A DNA stretch of 64,000 nt. It comes from JAABRB01 sp963735025. GTDB lineage: Bacteria; Pseudomonadota; Gammaproteobacteria; Burkholderiales; SG8-39. Each line of letters begins with the position of its first letter. Position 1 is the first letter of the stretch. A model generated the notes under the pieces. It was given only the letters and a program-made list of their open reading frames with translations. It ran no database searches and was not told where the DNA came from. The stretch is taken from NCBI GenBank assembly GCA_963735025.1, contig CAVTJG010000008.1, positions 744,001 to 808,000 of the forward strand, read 5' to 3'. Of this stretch, positions 29,403 through 38,882 are shown one piece after another. The translations under genes and the position numbers were made by a program.

Positions 29403-31235
29403 ATGCCAAGACCGATTCGTAACGTCGCCATCATTGCCCACGTCGACCACGGCAAGACCACGCTCGTCGACAAGCTGCTGCGCCAGGCGGGAACGTTCCG
29501 CGCGAACCAGCAGATCGAGGAACGGGTCATGGACTCCAACGACCTGGAGCGCGAGCGCGGCATCACCATCCTCGCCAAGAACTGCGCGATCGAGTACGCG
29601 GGTGTCCACATCAACATCGTGGACACGCCCGGCCATGCGGATTTCGGCGGCGAGGTGGAACGCGTGCTCGGCATGGTCGATGGGGTGCTCCTGCTAGTGG
29701 ACGCCGTCGAAGGTCCGATGCCCCAGACACGCTTCGTCACGCGCAAGGCGCTGGCGCTCGGTCTGCGGCCCATCGTCGTGGTGAACAAGGTCGATCGCGA
29801 CGGGGCCCGCTCCGATTGGGTGGTGAATCACACGTTCGAGCTCTTCGACAAGCTCGGCGCGACCGAGGAACAGCTCGATTTTCCGGTCGTCTACGCGTCC
29901 GCGCTCGAGGGCTGGGCCACCCGCGACTGGCGCGAACCGGGCGGCGACCTGCGGCCGCTGTTCGATGCGATTCTCGCGCACGTGCCGGCACCCGCCGAGG
30001 ACGATACGGACGGGCCGCTGCAGCTCCGCATCCATTCGCTCGACTACTCGAGCTATGTCGGCCGGATCGGCATCGGCAAGGTGAGCCGAGGGCGTATCGC
30101 GCCGGCGACCGATGTGGCAGTCATGTACGGCGACGAGTTCGTCGGCAAGGCCCGGGTGGGCCAGGTGCTCGGATTCAAGGGGCTCGAGCGCACCGCGATG
30201 GCCGAGGCCGTCGCGGGGGACATCGTGCTCGTCACAGGCATCGACGCGCTCTCCATCGGAGCGACGATCTCCGACCCGGAGCGGCCCGCGGGTCTCCCGC
30301 CCCTGAAGGTCGACGAGCCGACGCTCACGATGAATTTCCAGGTGAACACATCGCCGCTGGCCGGCCAGGACGGCAAGTACGTGACAAGCCGGCAGATCCG
30401 CGAGCGGCTGCACCGCGAGCTGCTCACCAACATGGCGCTGCGCGTCGAGGAGACTGGCGACAGCGACGTGTTCCTCGTTTCGGGGCGCGGCGAGCTGCAC
30501 CTCACCATCCTCATCGAGACGCTGCGCCGCGAGGGCTACGAGCTCGCGGCCGGCCGGCCACGCGTGATCACTCGGACGATCGACGGCGTTGTCTGCGAGC
30601 CCTACGAGCTGCTCACGGTCGACGTGGAGACCGCCCACCAGGGCGCGGTCATGGAGGCGCTCGGCACGCGCCGGGGCGAGCTGGTCGAAATGGTTCCGGA
30701 CGGTCGTGGCCGCGTGCGGCTCGACTACCGGGTACCGGCGCGCGGCCTCATCGGCTTCCAGGGCGAGTTCATGAACCTCACGCGCGGCAACGGCCTCATG
30801 AGCCACGTCTTCGACGACTACGGCCCGTTGAAGGGTGATATCGCAGGCCGCCGCAATGGCGTGCTGGTCTCGCAGGACGACGGGGAGGCGGTCGCCTTTG
30901 CGCTCTTCAACCTGCAGGAGCGGGGTCGGATGTTCGTCTCGCCCGGAGACAAGGTCTACGAAGGCATGGTGATCGGCATCCACTCGCGGGACAACGATCT
31001 CGTCGTGAACCCCATCAAGACCAAGAAGCTGACCAACGTCCGGTCGGCTGGCAAGGACGACAACGTGCTCCTCACGCCGCCGATCAAGCTCACGCTCGAA
31101 TATGCGGTCGAATTCATCGCCGATGACGAGCTCGTCGAGGTCACGCCGCGCACGCTCCGCATCCGCAAGCGCTTCTTGAAGGAACACGAGCGCAAGCGCG
31201 CCGAGCGCGCCTCCGAGAGTACTGTCGCGGCGTAA
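29403..31235 (+). CDS. typA: Ribosome-associated translational GTPase TypA/BipA
   Basis: A 610-residue GTPase of the EF-G class. G1 is IAHVDHGKTTLVDKLL, G2/G3 ERERGITI and DTPGHADFGGEVERVL, G4 VNKVDRDGAR. After the G and beta-barrel domains come the elongation-factor-like domain III (NMALRVEETGDSDVFLVSG), domain V, and the TypA-specific C-terminal end with HEREAAERVTP-like text (reads VEVTPRTLRIRKRFLKEHER). It binds ribosomes under stress and low temperature. ATG 29403 gives the usual MPRPIRNVAIIAHVDH start. A TAGAAT -10-like box stands at 29330-29335. It is divergent from ogt. Confidence 0.97.
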   Translation: MPRPIRNVAIIAHVDHGKTTLVDKLLRQAGTFRANQQIEERVMDSNDLERERGITILAKNCAIEYAGVHINIVDTPGHADFGGEVERVLGMVDGVLLLVDAVEGPMPQTRFVTRKALALGLRPIVVVNKVDRDGARSDWVVNHTFELFDKLGATEEQLDFPVVYASALEGWATRDWREPGGDLRPLFDAILAHVPAPAEDDTDGPLQLRIHSLDYSSYVGRIGIGKVSRGRIAPATDVAVMYGDEFVGKARVGQVLGFKGLERTAMAEAVAGDIVLVTGIDALSIGATISDPERPAGLPPLKVDEPTLTMNFQVNTSPLAGQDGKYVTSRQIRERLHRELLTNMALRVEETGDSDVFLVSGRGELHLTILIETLRREGYELAAGRPRVITRTIDGVVCEPYELLTVDVETAHQGAVMEALGTRRGELVEMVPDGRGRVRLDYRVPARGLIGFQGEFMNLTRGNGLMSHVFDDYGPLKGDIAGRRNGVLVSQDDGEAVAFALFNLQERGRMFVSPGDKVYEGMVIGIHSRDNDLVVNPIKTKKLTNVRSAGKDDNVLLTPPIKLTLEYAVEFIADDELVEVTPRTLRIRKRFLKEHERKRAERASESTVAA

Positions 31236-31254
31236 ACTGCCTCGCGAGAATCCG

Positions 31255-31281
31255 GTCATTCCCGCGAACGCGGGAATCCAG
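31255..31281. repeat. GTCATTCCCGC-type palindromic (REP-like) element, single copy
   Basis: Reads GTCATTCCCGCG-AA-CGCGGGAATCCAG, a single hairpin with an 8-bp inner stem of perfect match. It is 20 bases past the typA stop codon, and so may stabilise or end that mRNA. The second, mirror-image hairpin found at the other two copies is absent. Confidence 0.7.
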
Positions 31282-31432
31282 GCGAACCGAGAGGCGACCT
31301 GCAGCGATCACTCCCAGCGCAGCCGCGCGCTGCGCCAACCGGCGCGCCAGTCGTCGGCCTAGCGGATCGCGGTATCGCGAACCCAGGCAGGCAGCCGGTG
31401 ACGCTCGTTTCCCCATCGGCGTCCGAGGATAG

Positions 31433-31490
31433 TTGACGTATACGTTAATGGAAGCGCTAGAATAGAACCCTCGCTCAGCGTATACGTTAA
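31433..31490 (+). promoter_or_regulatory. Promoter with two identical palindromic operator candidates 42 bp apart
   Basis: TTGACG (31433-31438) and TAGAAT (31458-31463) are spaced by 19 bases and give a plausible sigma-70 promoter with a start near 31470. CGTATACGTTAA occurs twice, at 31437-31448 and 31479-31490; the core ACGTATACGT or CGTATACG is palindromic. The first copy overlaps the -35 hexamer and spacer, the second lies just after the expected start. A distance of 42 bp is four helix turns, so two repressor dimers would bind the same DNA face. A LacI- or GntR-type repressor of the transporter operon is likely; none is encoded in the window. Confidence 0.6.
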
Positions 31491-31565
31491 AGTATGTGTT
31501 GTAACGCCCCGGCTGCGGCCCTCACGCTGCGGCCTCAACTCTATCCCGCAGGGTAGGTCGTCCCG

Positions 31566-32627
<1,062 letters not shown>

Positions 32628-32685
32628 ATCGCAAGGCATTCGTACCACCAGTTCGTACCACCATAGTGCAAAGGAGGAGAACATC

Positions 32686-34023
32686 ATGACGATCGAAAAA
32701 ATCACCCGCCGCGACGTGCTCAAGGGGACCGGCGCAATCGCCGGCGCGGCCGCGCTCGGCGCAACGGACCTGTTCGGTTTTGCCAAAGCCTGGGCGCAGA
32801 GCTCGCCCTGGAAACCCGAGCCGGGCGCGAAACTGCAGTTCACGCGGTGGAAGCGCTTCGTGCAATCGGAGGACGACGCGTTCCGCGCGATCGTCGCGTC
32901 ATTCGAAAAGGCGACCGGCTGCTCGGTCACGGTCTCCGAAGAGGGCTTCGACGATGTGCAGCCCAAAGCCTCGGTCGCCGCGAATACGGGACAGGGTCCG
33001 GACATGTTCTGGACGATCTATTCGACGCCCCAGCTCTTCCCGGAAAAGACGCTCGACCTCACCGACGTCTCGACCTACCTCGGCAAGAAGTACGGGGGCT
33101 GGGTGCCGCTCGCGGAAACTTACGGCAAGGCCGGCAAGAAGTGGATCTGCCTGCCGGTGACGATCAGCGGCAACTACATCAACTACCGCCAGTCCTCGAT
33201 CGAGAAGGCGGGGTTCAAAGAGGTGCCGAAGGACATGGACGGCTTCCTCGCGCTGATGGCTGCACTCAACAAGAACGGTACGCCGGGCGGCTTCGCGCTC
33301 GGCCACGCCTCCGGTGACGGCAACGCGTGGACGCACTGGCTGCTCTGGGCATTCGGCGGGTCGCTGGTCGACAAGAACGACAAGGTCGCGATCAACTCGC
33401 CGGAAACCGCCAAGGCGCTCGAGTACTGCAAGAAGCTCTACCAGACTTTCGCCCCCGGGACCGTCGCCTGGAACGACTCGTTCAACAACAAGGCGTTCCT
33501 CGCCGGTGAGATACACCTCACCAACAACGGCATCTCGATCTACGCTGCCGCGCAGCGCGACGCCGCGAAGGATCCCAAGCTGAAGGAGATCGCCGCGGAC
33601 ATGAACCACGCGTTCTGGCCGATCGGGCCGGTCGGCAAGCCGACCGAGTTCCAGGTCTGCTTTCCGGTCATGGCAATGGGTTACACGAAGTTCCCGAACG
33701 CCTGCAAGGCATTCCTCGCGTACTGGATGGAAGCGGATCAGTACAACAAGTGGCTCATCGGCTCGGTCGGGTACATGACCCACACCCTGAATGCCTACGA
33801 CAACAATCCCGTATGGACCGAGGATCCGAAGCGGGCCGTGTTCCGCGATGCAACCAAGCGCTCGCTGTGGGCCGGGTACCCTGGTTCGATCGGCGAGAAG
33901 GCGGCGTCTGCACTGGCCGAGTTCATCGTGGTCGACATGTTCGCGAACGTCTGCACGGGCCGCGAAGACGTGGCGGGCGCGATCAAGCAGGCCGACCGTC
34001 AGGCGCGACGGGTCTATCGATAA
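32686..34023 (+). CDS. CUT1-type ABC transporter solute-binding protein with Tat-type signal
   Basis: A 445-residue extracytoplasmic binding protein after a strong GGAGGA ribosome site. Residues 6-12, ITRRDVLKG, form a twin-arginine motif followed by GAIAGAAALGATDLFGFA and an AWAQ cleavage-like end, so export through Tat is likely, which is unusual for this class. The mature part resembles the family-1 solute-binding proteins for sugars (TGQGPDMFWTIYSTPQLF, NNGISIYAAAQRDAAKD). No ligand can be named. A perfect hairpin follows the stop, before the permeases. Confidence 0.85.
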   Translation: MTIEKITRRDVLKGTGAIAGAAALGATDLFGFAKAWAQSSPWKPEPGAKLQFTRWKRFVQSEDDAFRAIVASFEKATGCSVTVSEEGFDDVQPKASVAANTGQGPDMFWTIYSTPQLFPEKTLDLTDVSTYLGKKYGGWVPLAETYGKAGKKWICLPVTISGNYINYRQSSIEKAGFKEVPKDMDGFLALMAALNKNGTPGGFALGHASGDGNAWTHWLLWAFGGSLVDKNDKVAINSPETAKALEYCKKLYQTFAPGTVAWNDSFNNKAFLAGEIHLTNNGISIYAAAQRDAAKDPKLKEIAADMNHAFWPIGPVGKPTEFQVCFPVMAMGYTKFPNACKAFLAYWMEADQYNKWLIGSVGYMTHTLNAYDNNPVWTEDPKRAVFRDATKRSLWAGYPGSIGEKAASALAEFIVVDMFANVCTGREDVAGAIKQADRQARRVYR

Positions 34024-34029
34024 CCGCGC

Positions 34030-34066
34030 GTAAGCCGCGCGCGGGCGACGCCCGCGCGCGGCTTAC
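34030..34066 (+). other. Perfect 17-bp hairpin between binding-protein and permease genes
   Basis: The left arm GTAAGCCGCGCGCGGGC and the right arm GCCCGCGCGCGGCTTAC match base for base around a GAC loop. It starts six bases after the binding-protein stop and ends 12 bases before the permease start. No run of T follows, so it is better explained as an mRNA-stability or attenuation element that raises the amount of binding protein over permease, a well-known arrangement (as malE-malF), than as a full terminator. Confidence 0.8.
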
Positions 34067-34078
34067 CCTGAATTTCGT

Positions 34079-35056
34079 ATGTCAGCAGTGCCATCCTCGA
34101 CGGATACGGCAGCGGGCGTCACGATTGCCGCCCGCAGAACCGCGGCGCCGACGCGCTGGCAACTCCTCAAGTGGAACCGGAACTGGCTCGGGTTCTGGTT
34201 CATGGTGCCCGCAGCGGCCTTCCTGGTGCTTTTTCTCGCCTACCCGCTCGCGCTCGGGGTCTGGCTATCGTTCACCGATACGAAGATCGGTCGGGCCGGA
34301 GTGTTCGTGGGCCTCGAAAACTACACTTGGCTGAGCGACGATCCGGTGTTCTGGCTCTCCGTCTTCAACACGCTTCTCTATACGACGGTGGCGAGCGTCT
34401 TCAAGTTCGCGATCGGCCTGTACCTGGCGCTGCTGCTCAACCGGCACCTGCCGTTCAAGGCCATGATTCGCGCAGTCGTGCTGATTCCGTTCATCGTGCC
34501 GACGGTGCTCTCGGCCATCGCGTTCTGGTGGATCTACGACCCGCAATTCTCGATCGTGAGCTGGAGCCTGCGCGAGCTTGGCCTGCTCGAGACCAACATC
34601 GACTTCCTCGGCGACGTTTGGAACGCCCGCTGGTCGGTGATTTTCGCCAACATCTGGCGCGGCGTGCCGTTCGTGGCAATCACGCTGCTGGCCGGCCTGC
34701 AGACGGTCTCGCCTTCGCTCTACGAGGCTGCCACGATCGACGGCGCGAGCCGCTGGCAGATGTTCCGGTTCGTCACCTACCCCCTGCTGACGCCGATCAT
34801 CGCGGTGGTGATGACCTTTTCCGTGCTTTTCACCTTCACCGATTTCCAGCTGATCTGGGTGCTGACGCGTGGCGGTCCGGTCAACGCGACGCACCTGATG
34901 GCGACGCTCTCCTATCAGCGCGCGATACTCGGTGGCTACCTGGGAGAAGGGTCCGCGATCGCCACGGCGATGATCCCGTTCCTGCTCGCGGCGATCCTGA
35001 TCTCCTGGTTCGGGCTGCAGCGGCGCAAGTGGCAGCACGGGGAAGCCAATGACTGA
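34079..35056 (+). CDS. CUT1-type ABC transporter permease, first subunit (MalF/UgpA-like)
   Basis: A 325-residue membrane protein with six spans; the spans begin with WFMVPAAAFLVLFLAYPLAL. The EAA loop that docks on the ATPase is LYEAATIDGASRWQMFRFVT, with the Gly at its usual spot, and the last cytoplasmic tail is short. The sequence fits the UgpA/MalF side of a heterodimeric sugar transporter. It is followed, with an eight-base overlap, by the second permease, so both are translated from one message. Confidence 0.9.
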   Translation: MSAVPSSTDTAAGVTIAARRTAAPTRWQLLKWNRNWLGFWFMVPAAAFLVLFLAYPLALGVWLSFTDTKIGRAGVFVGLENYTWLSDDPVFWLSVFNTLLYTTVASVFKFAIGLYLALLLNRHLPFKAMIRAVVLIPFIVPTVLSAIAFWWIYDPQFSIVSWSLRELGLLETNIDFLGDVWNARWSVIFANIWRGVPFVAITLLAGLQTVSPSLYEAATIDGASRWQMFRFVTYPLLTPIIAVVMTFSVLFTFTDFQLIWVLTRGGPVNATHLMATLSYQRAILGGYLGEGSAIATAMIPFLLAAILISWFGLQRRKWQHGEAND

Positions 35057-35963
35057 GCTTGCCAAGGCGGATCGACCGGTCGCCCTCAAGGCGGACGCCG
35101 ACGAGTTGTCGGAAGGCATGCGCTACCTCGAAACGCTGCCGCGGCGGCTCGTCACGACCTATCTTCCGCTCGCGATCATCTTGTTCGTGCTGCTCTTTCC
35201 GTTCTACTGGATGGCGCTCACGTCGGTGAAGCCCGACACACAGCTTCTCGACATGGACACGGTGAATCCGTTCTGGACGCCGACACCGACGCTGAAGCAC
35301 TACTACGTGCTGCTCTTCGAAACCGAGTATCCGCGCTGGCTCTGGAACACGATGTACATCGCGATCGGCGCGACGGCCCTTTCCCTCGTGGCGAGCGTCT
35401 TCGCGGCATACGCCATCGTGCGCCTGCGATATCGCGGTGCGCAGTGGGTCGGCGGGGCGATCTTTCTCGCCTACCTCGTTCCGCCGTCGATCCTGTTCAT
35501 CCCGCTCTCGACGGTCATCTACAACTACGGGTTGTTCGATACGACGCTGGCTCTGATCCTCGTCTATCCGACGATCCTGATACCGTTCTCGACCTGGCTG
35601 CTGATGGGCTACTTCAAGACCATTCCCTTCGAACTGGAAGAGTGCGCATTGATCGACGGGGCAAGTCGGTGGCAAATCCTGATGAAGATCGTCATACCGC
35701 TCGCCATACCCGGGCTGATCTCCGCGTTCATCTTCTGCTTCACGCTGTGCTGGAACGAGTTCATCTACGCGCTCACGTTCATCTCGAGCTCCCAATCCAA
35801 GACCGTGCCGGTCGCCATCGTGACGGCGTTCACCGACGGCGACGTCTACCGCTGGGGCTCGATCATGGCAGGGGCGCTCTTCGGGTCGCTGCCGCTGGTG
35901 ATCCTCTACGCGTTCTTCGTCGAGCACTACGTCTCGGCGATGACCGGGGCGGTGAAGGAGTAG
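35049..35963 (+). CDS. CUT1-type ABC transporter permease, second subunit (MalG/UgpE-like)
   Basis: A 304-residue partner of the previous permease. It has the N-terminal span ITLPLAIILFVLLFPFYWM-like (reads YLPLAIILFVLLFPFYWMA) and the docking loop LEECALIDGASRWQILMKIV, followed by IPLAIPGLISAFIFCFTLCW and the C-terminal VILYAFFVEHYVSAMTGAV. The order ATPase, binding protein, two permeases is complete, so the transporter should be working. The substrate remains open; the next gene is an acyl-CoA-type CoA-transferase, so an organic acid or polyol is as likely as a sugar. Confidence 0.9.
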   Translation: MTELAKADRPVALKADADELSEGMRYLETLPRRLVTTYLPLAIILFVLLFPFYWMALTSVKPDTQLLDMDTVNPFWTPTPTLKHYYVLLFETEYPRWLWNTMYIAIGATALSLVASVFAAYAIVRLRYRGAQWVGGAIFLAYLVPPSILFIPLSTVIYNYGLFDTTLALILVYPTILIPFSTWLLMGYFKTIPFELEECALIDGASRWQILMKIVIPLAIPGLISAFIFCFTLCWNEFIYALTFISSSQSKTVPVAIVTAFTDGDVYRWGSIMAGALFGSLPLVILYAFFVEHYVSAMTGAVKE

Positions 35964-36054
35964 GCGACCTCCGTAGCGGCTAGAATCCGGTTCTGGGCGG
36001 AGTGCCGCGTGCTCCGTTGCCCGATCGAAATCTTCAACCGCATACGGACGCGAA

Positions 36055-37245
36055 ATGCCCGCACCGCACGCTCCGCTGGAAGGCATCACCGTCGTTGCGC
36101 TGGAACAGGTGATTGCCGCGCCGTTCGCCACCCGCCAGCTCGCAGAGCTCGGGGCGCGCGTCATCAAGATCGAGCGACCCGATGGAGGTGATTCCGCACG
36201 GGGTTACGACCGGACCGTGAAGGGACTCTCCAGCCACTTCGTCTGGACCAATCGCGGCAAGGAGAGCATCACGCTCAACGTCAAGCATCCCGAGGCGATG
36301 ACGATTGTCCGCAAGCTTCTCGCCCAGGCCGACGTGTTCATCCAGAATCTTGCGCCCGGCGCCTCCGATCGCCTCGGCCTCGGCGCGGCGGCGCTGCGCG
36401 CGGCGTATCCGAGGTTGATCGTGTGCGGAATCTCCGGATACGGCACGTCCGGTCCGTATCGCGACAAGAAGGCGTATGACCTGCTCGTCCAGTGCGAAGC
36501 AGGGCTGCTTTCGATCACCGGCACGCCCGACACGCCGAGCAAGGCGGGCGTCCCGGTCGCGGACATTTCGGGCGGCATGTACGCGTTCTCCGGGATTCTC
36601 GCCGCGCTGTTCGATCGCGAGCGTACCGGCAAGGGATGTGCGTTCGACGTAAGCCTGTTCGACGGCCTCGCGGAATGGATGGGCTACCCGATGCACTTCG
36701 CCCAGTACAGCGGCACGGCGCCCGGGCGCACCGGCGCGAAGCACGCCGCGATCGCACCGTACGGTCCCTTCCCGACGGGCGACGGCAAGACCGTTTTCCT
36801 GGGCATTCAGAACGAGCGGGATTGGCAGCGCTTCTGCGCCGAAGTCCTGAAGCAGCCCGCCATCGCCAATGATGCGCGCTTTGCGAACGGGCCGGCGCGC
36901 GTCGCGCACCGCGCCGAGCTCGAGTCGCTCATCGGCGAGGTGTTCGCGCGATTCACGCGCGAGGAAGCAGTCGTCTTGCTGGACGACGCCGACATTGCGA
37001 ACGCGAGCATGAACACGATGGCCGATTTCATCGCTCACCCGCAGAATCAGGCGCGCGGGCGCTGGCGCCAGGTCGATTCGCCCGCGGGGAAGATCGACGT
37101 GATCGCGCCGCCGCTCGAGTTCGCGGATTTCGACGCCACTCTGGGGCCGATCCCGGCCCTTGGCGAGCACACCGAGGCAGTGCTGGGCGAGCTCGGCTAT
37201 TCAGCGGGAGAGATCGACGCGCTGCGTGCGTCCGGTGCAATCTGA
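36055..37245 (+). CDS. Family III CoA-transferase (CaiB/BaiF/Frc type)
   Basis: A 396-residue enzyme that moves CoA between carboxylic acids. It opens with LEGITVVALEQVIAAPFATR, then LAELGARVIKIERPDGGD and GKESITLNVKHPEA; the catalytic Asp lies in KKAYDLLVQCEAGLLSITG, where formyl-CoA transferase has its Asp-acyl intermediate, and GGMYAFSGILAALFDRERTG follows. Full length for the family. It is separated by only six bases from the convergent end of livF, so it closes the plus-strand block. The substrate could be a dicarboxylate or an organosulfonate analogue; only context suggests this. Confidence 0.88.
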   Translation: MPAPHAPLEGITVVALEQVIAAPFATRQLAELGARVIKIERPDGGDSARGYDRTVKGLSSHFVWTNRGKESITLNVKHPEAMTIVRKLLAQADVFIQNLAPGASDRLGLGAAALRAAYPRLIVCGISGYGTSGPYRDKKAYDLLVQCEAGLLSITGTPDTPSKAGVPVADISGGMYAFSGILAALFDRERTGKGCAFDVSLFDGLAEWMGYPMHFAQYSGTAPGRTGAKHAAIAPYGPFPTGDGKTVFLGIQNERDWQRFCAEVLKQPAIANDARFANGPARVAHRAELESLIGEVFARFTREEAVVLLDDADIANASMNTMADFIAHPQNQARGRWRQVDSPAGKIDVIAPPLEFADFDATLGPIPALGEHTEAVLGELGYSAGEIDALRASGAI

Positions 37246-37251
37246 TCCTGC

Positions 37252-38136
37252 TCAGCCGCCCAGGAAGAGCCGGCTGACTTCCGGATTCTCGAGGAGCGTC
37301 TGTCCCTTCGCGGCAATCGCGGTCTCGCCCGAGACCAGCACATAACCGACATCGGCGAACTCCAGCCCGCGCTTGGCGTTCTGCTCGACCATGATGATCG
37401 TCTTGCCCTCTTTCTTCTGCAGATCGCCCAGGATATCGAACACCATGTCGATGAACCGCGGCTCGAGGCCGATAGAAGGCTCGTCCACGAGCAAAACGTC
37501 GGGCTCCATCACCAGTGCGCGCGAGATCTCGAGCAGGCGCCGTTCGCCGCCCGAGAGCACCTTTGCCGCGTGCTTGCGCCGCTCGGCGAGGCGCGGGTAC
37601 TTCTCGAAGACCTTCTCGGCTTTTTCCTTGGCTTGTGCCGGACTGTCGAGGAGGAACCCACCCATCCACAGGTTCTCCTCCACGGTCATGTCCGGGAACA
37701 CTGACTTGTCCTGGAGGATGTAGGCGATGCCCGCCTGCTTGAGCTTCTGGTTCGACGAGAGCCGGGTGATGTCCCGCTGCTGGCCGCCGCTTCCGATCAG
37801 AATCCGACCCGCAAAGATGTTCGTGAAACCGTAGATCGAATGCAGCACGGTCGACTTGCCCGCGCCGTTCGGCCCGATCAGGCACAGCGACTTTCCGCGC
37901 GCGACCTGCAGGTTGAAATCGTGCAGGATTTCCATTTTGCCGTAGCCCGCGCTCAGGCCCTCGATCGTGACGTAGGAGTCGCCGCCGGCCAGCCCAGCGA
38001 TCTCGTCCCGCGTGACGCCTCCGCCCAGCTTCGCCGCCTGGCGGTTGACCTCTTCGACCGACATGACGACGTCGACCGCGCCGTCGTGATACCCGCTCGC
38101 GCGCTTGGGCTCGCTTTCCGAGGGTGTGCCGGCCAT
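37252..38136 (-). CDS. livF: Branched-chain/urea-type ABC transporter ATPase LivF
   Basis: A 294-residue ATPase of HAAT type, starting at ATG 38136, which overlaps the livG stop as TGATG. It has about 55 extra residues before the ATPase core, with a plain acidic/basic segment of unknown role. Walker A is GPNGAGKST, signature LSGGERRLLEISRAL, Walker B VLLVDEPSIGLEP, H-loop IIMVEQNAKRGL. It is the last gene of the liv operon and of the long minus-strand block. Confidence 0.92.
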   Translation of the reverse strand: MAGTPSESEPKRASGYHDGAVDVVMSVEEVNRQAAKLGGGVTRDEIAGLAGGDSYVTIEGLSAGYGKMEILHDFNLQVARGKSLCLIGPNGAGKSTVLHSIYGFTNIFAGRILIGSGGQQRDITRLSSNQKLKQAGIAYILQDKSVFPDMTVEENLWMGGFLLDSPAQAKEKAEKVFEKYPRLAERRKHAAKVLSGGERRLLEISRALVMEPDVLLVDEPSIGLEPRFIDMVFDILGDLQKKEGKTIIMVEQNAKRGLEFADVGYVLVSGETAIAAKGQTLLENPEVSRLFLGG

Positions 38137-38882
38137 CAATGCGCCCCGAGATACGCGTCGATGACGCGCCGGTCGTTCCGGATCAGGTCGGGCGTGCCCT
38201 CGGCAAGCAGCGTCCCGTGCGCGAGGCAGTAGATGTGCTCGGCCAGGTTCATGATCACGCGCATGTTGTGCTCGATGACGAACAACGTGATGCCGAACTC
38301 CGAGTTGGCGCGGCGCAGGCGGTCGATGAGCCCGTTGATCAGCGTCGGATTGATGCCCGCCGTCGGCTCGTCCAGAAGGAGCACCTTCGGCTCGTTCATC
38401 AGCGCCATCGCAAACTCGAGCAGCTTCTGCTGGCCGAATGACAGCGAGCCCGCGAGCAGATGGCGCTTGGCGTAGAGCCCGACGAACTCGAGCAGATGCT
38501 CGGCCTTCTCGGTCGTCTTCGCATCGAACCGGCCGAACATGTCGCGCCAGGTCGCGGTGCGGTGCGGAACCGAAATGAGCATGTTCTGCACGCAGTCCAT
38601 CTTGCCGTAGACGCGTGTCTGCTGAAACGTCCGCACCATCCCGAGCCGGGCGATCTTCTGCACGTTGAGATTGGAGATCTCCTGCCCGTCGAACTTGATC
38701 GATCCGGCATCGATCGGATGGTAGCCCGCGATCGAGTTGAAGAGTGTCGTCTTCCCCGAACCGTTCGGCCCGATCAGGCCGGTGATCCGGCCTTCGACCA
38801 CGTCGATCGAGATGTCCTGGTTGGCGATCACGCCGCCGAACGCCTTGCTGACTTCCCGCACCTCGATGAGCGAAGCACCCAC
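38136..38882 (-). CDS. livG: Branched-chain/urea-type ABC transporter ATPase LivG
   Basis: A 248-residue ATPase starting with GTG 38882 inside the livM stop. Walker A GPNGSGKTT, the LivG-type loop RLGMVRTFQQTRVYGKM, signature LSFGQQKLLEFAMAL (a variant, with F instead of the first G), Walker B VLLLDEPTAGINP and H-loop LFVIEHNMRVIMNL. The C-terminal extension typical of LivG, with YCLAHGTLLAEGTPDLIRND, is present. It acts with LivF at the membrane pore made by LivH and LivM. Confidence 0.92.
   Translation of the reverse strand: MGASLIEVREVSKAFGGVIANQDISIDVVEGRITGLIGPNGSGKTTLFNSIAGYHPIDAGSIKFDGQEISNLNVQKIARLGMVRTFQQTRVYGKMDCVQNMLISVPHRTATWRDMFGRFDAKTTEKAEHLLEFVGLYAKRHLLAGSLSFGQQKLLEFAMALMNEPKVLLLDEPTAGINPTLINGLIDRLRRANSEFGITLFVIEHNMRVIMNLAEHIYCLAHGTLLAEGTPDLIRNDRRVIDAYLGAH

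Larger units (their letters stand above)
31236..31565. other. Intergenic region between typA and the CUT1 transporter operon
   Basis: 330 bases without a gene. The first 50 contain the REP-like palindrome at 31255-31281, likely the end of the typA transcript. The last 140 hold a promoter with TTGACG at 31433 and TAGAAT at 31458 and two copies of a GTATAC palindrome. The stretch 31490-31560 is a leader of unknown content. Confidence 0.6.

Noticed and set aside
29694..31259. 521-residue minus-strand frame opposite typA
   Set aside because: No family pattern; typA is complete and conserved on the plus strand.
34881..36167. 428-residue minus-strand frame opposite the permease and CoA-transferase genes
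   Set aside because: Rich in Arg/Asp/His as expected from the complement of membrane-protein codons; no start site.
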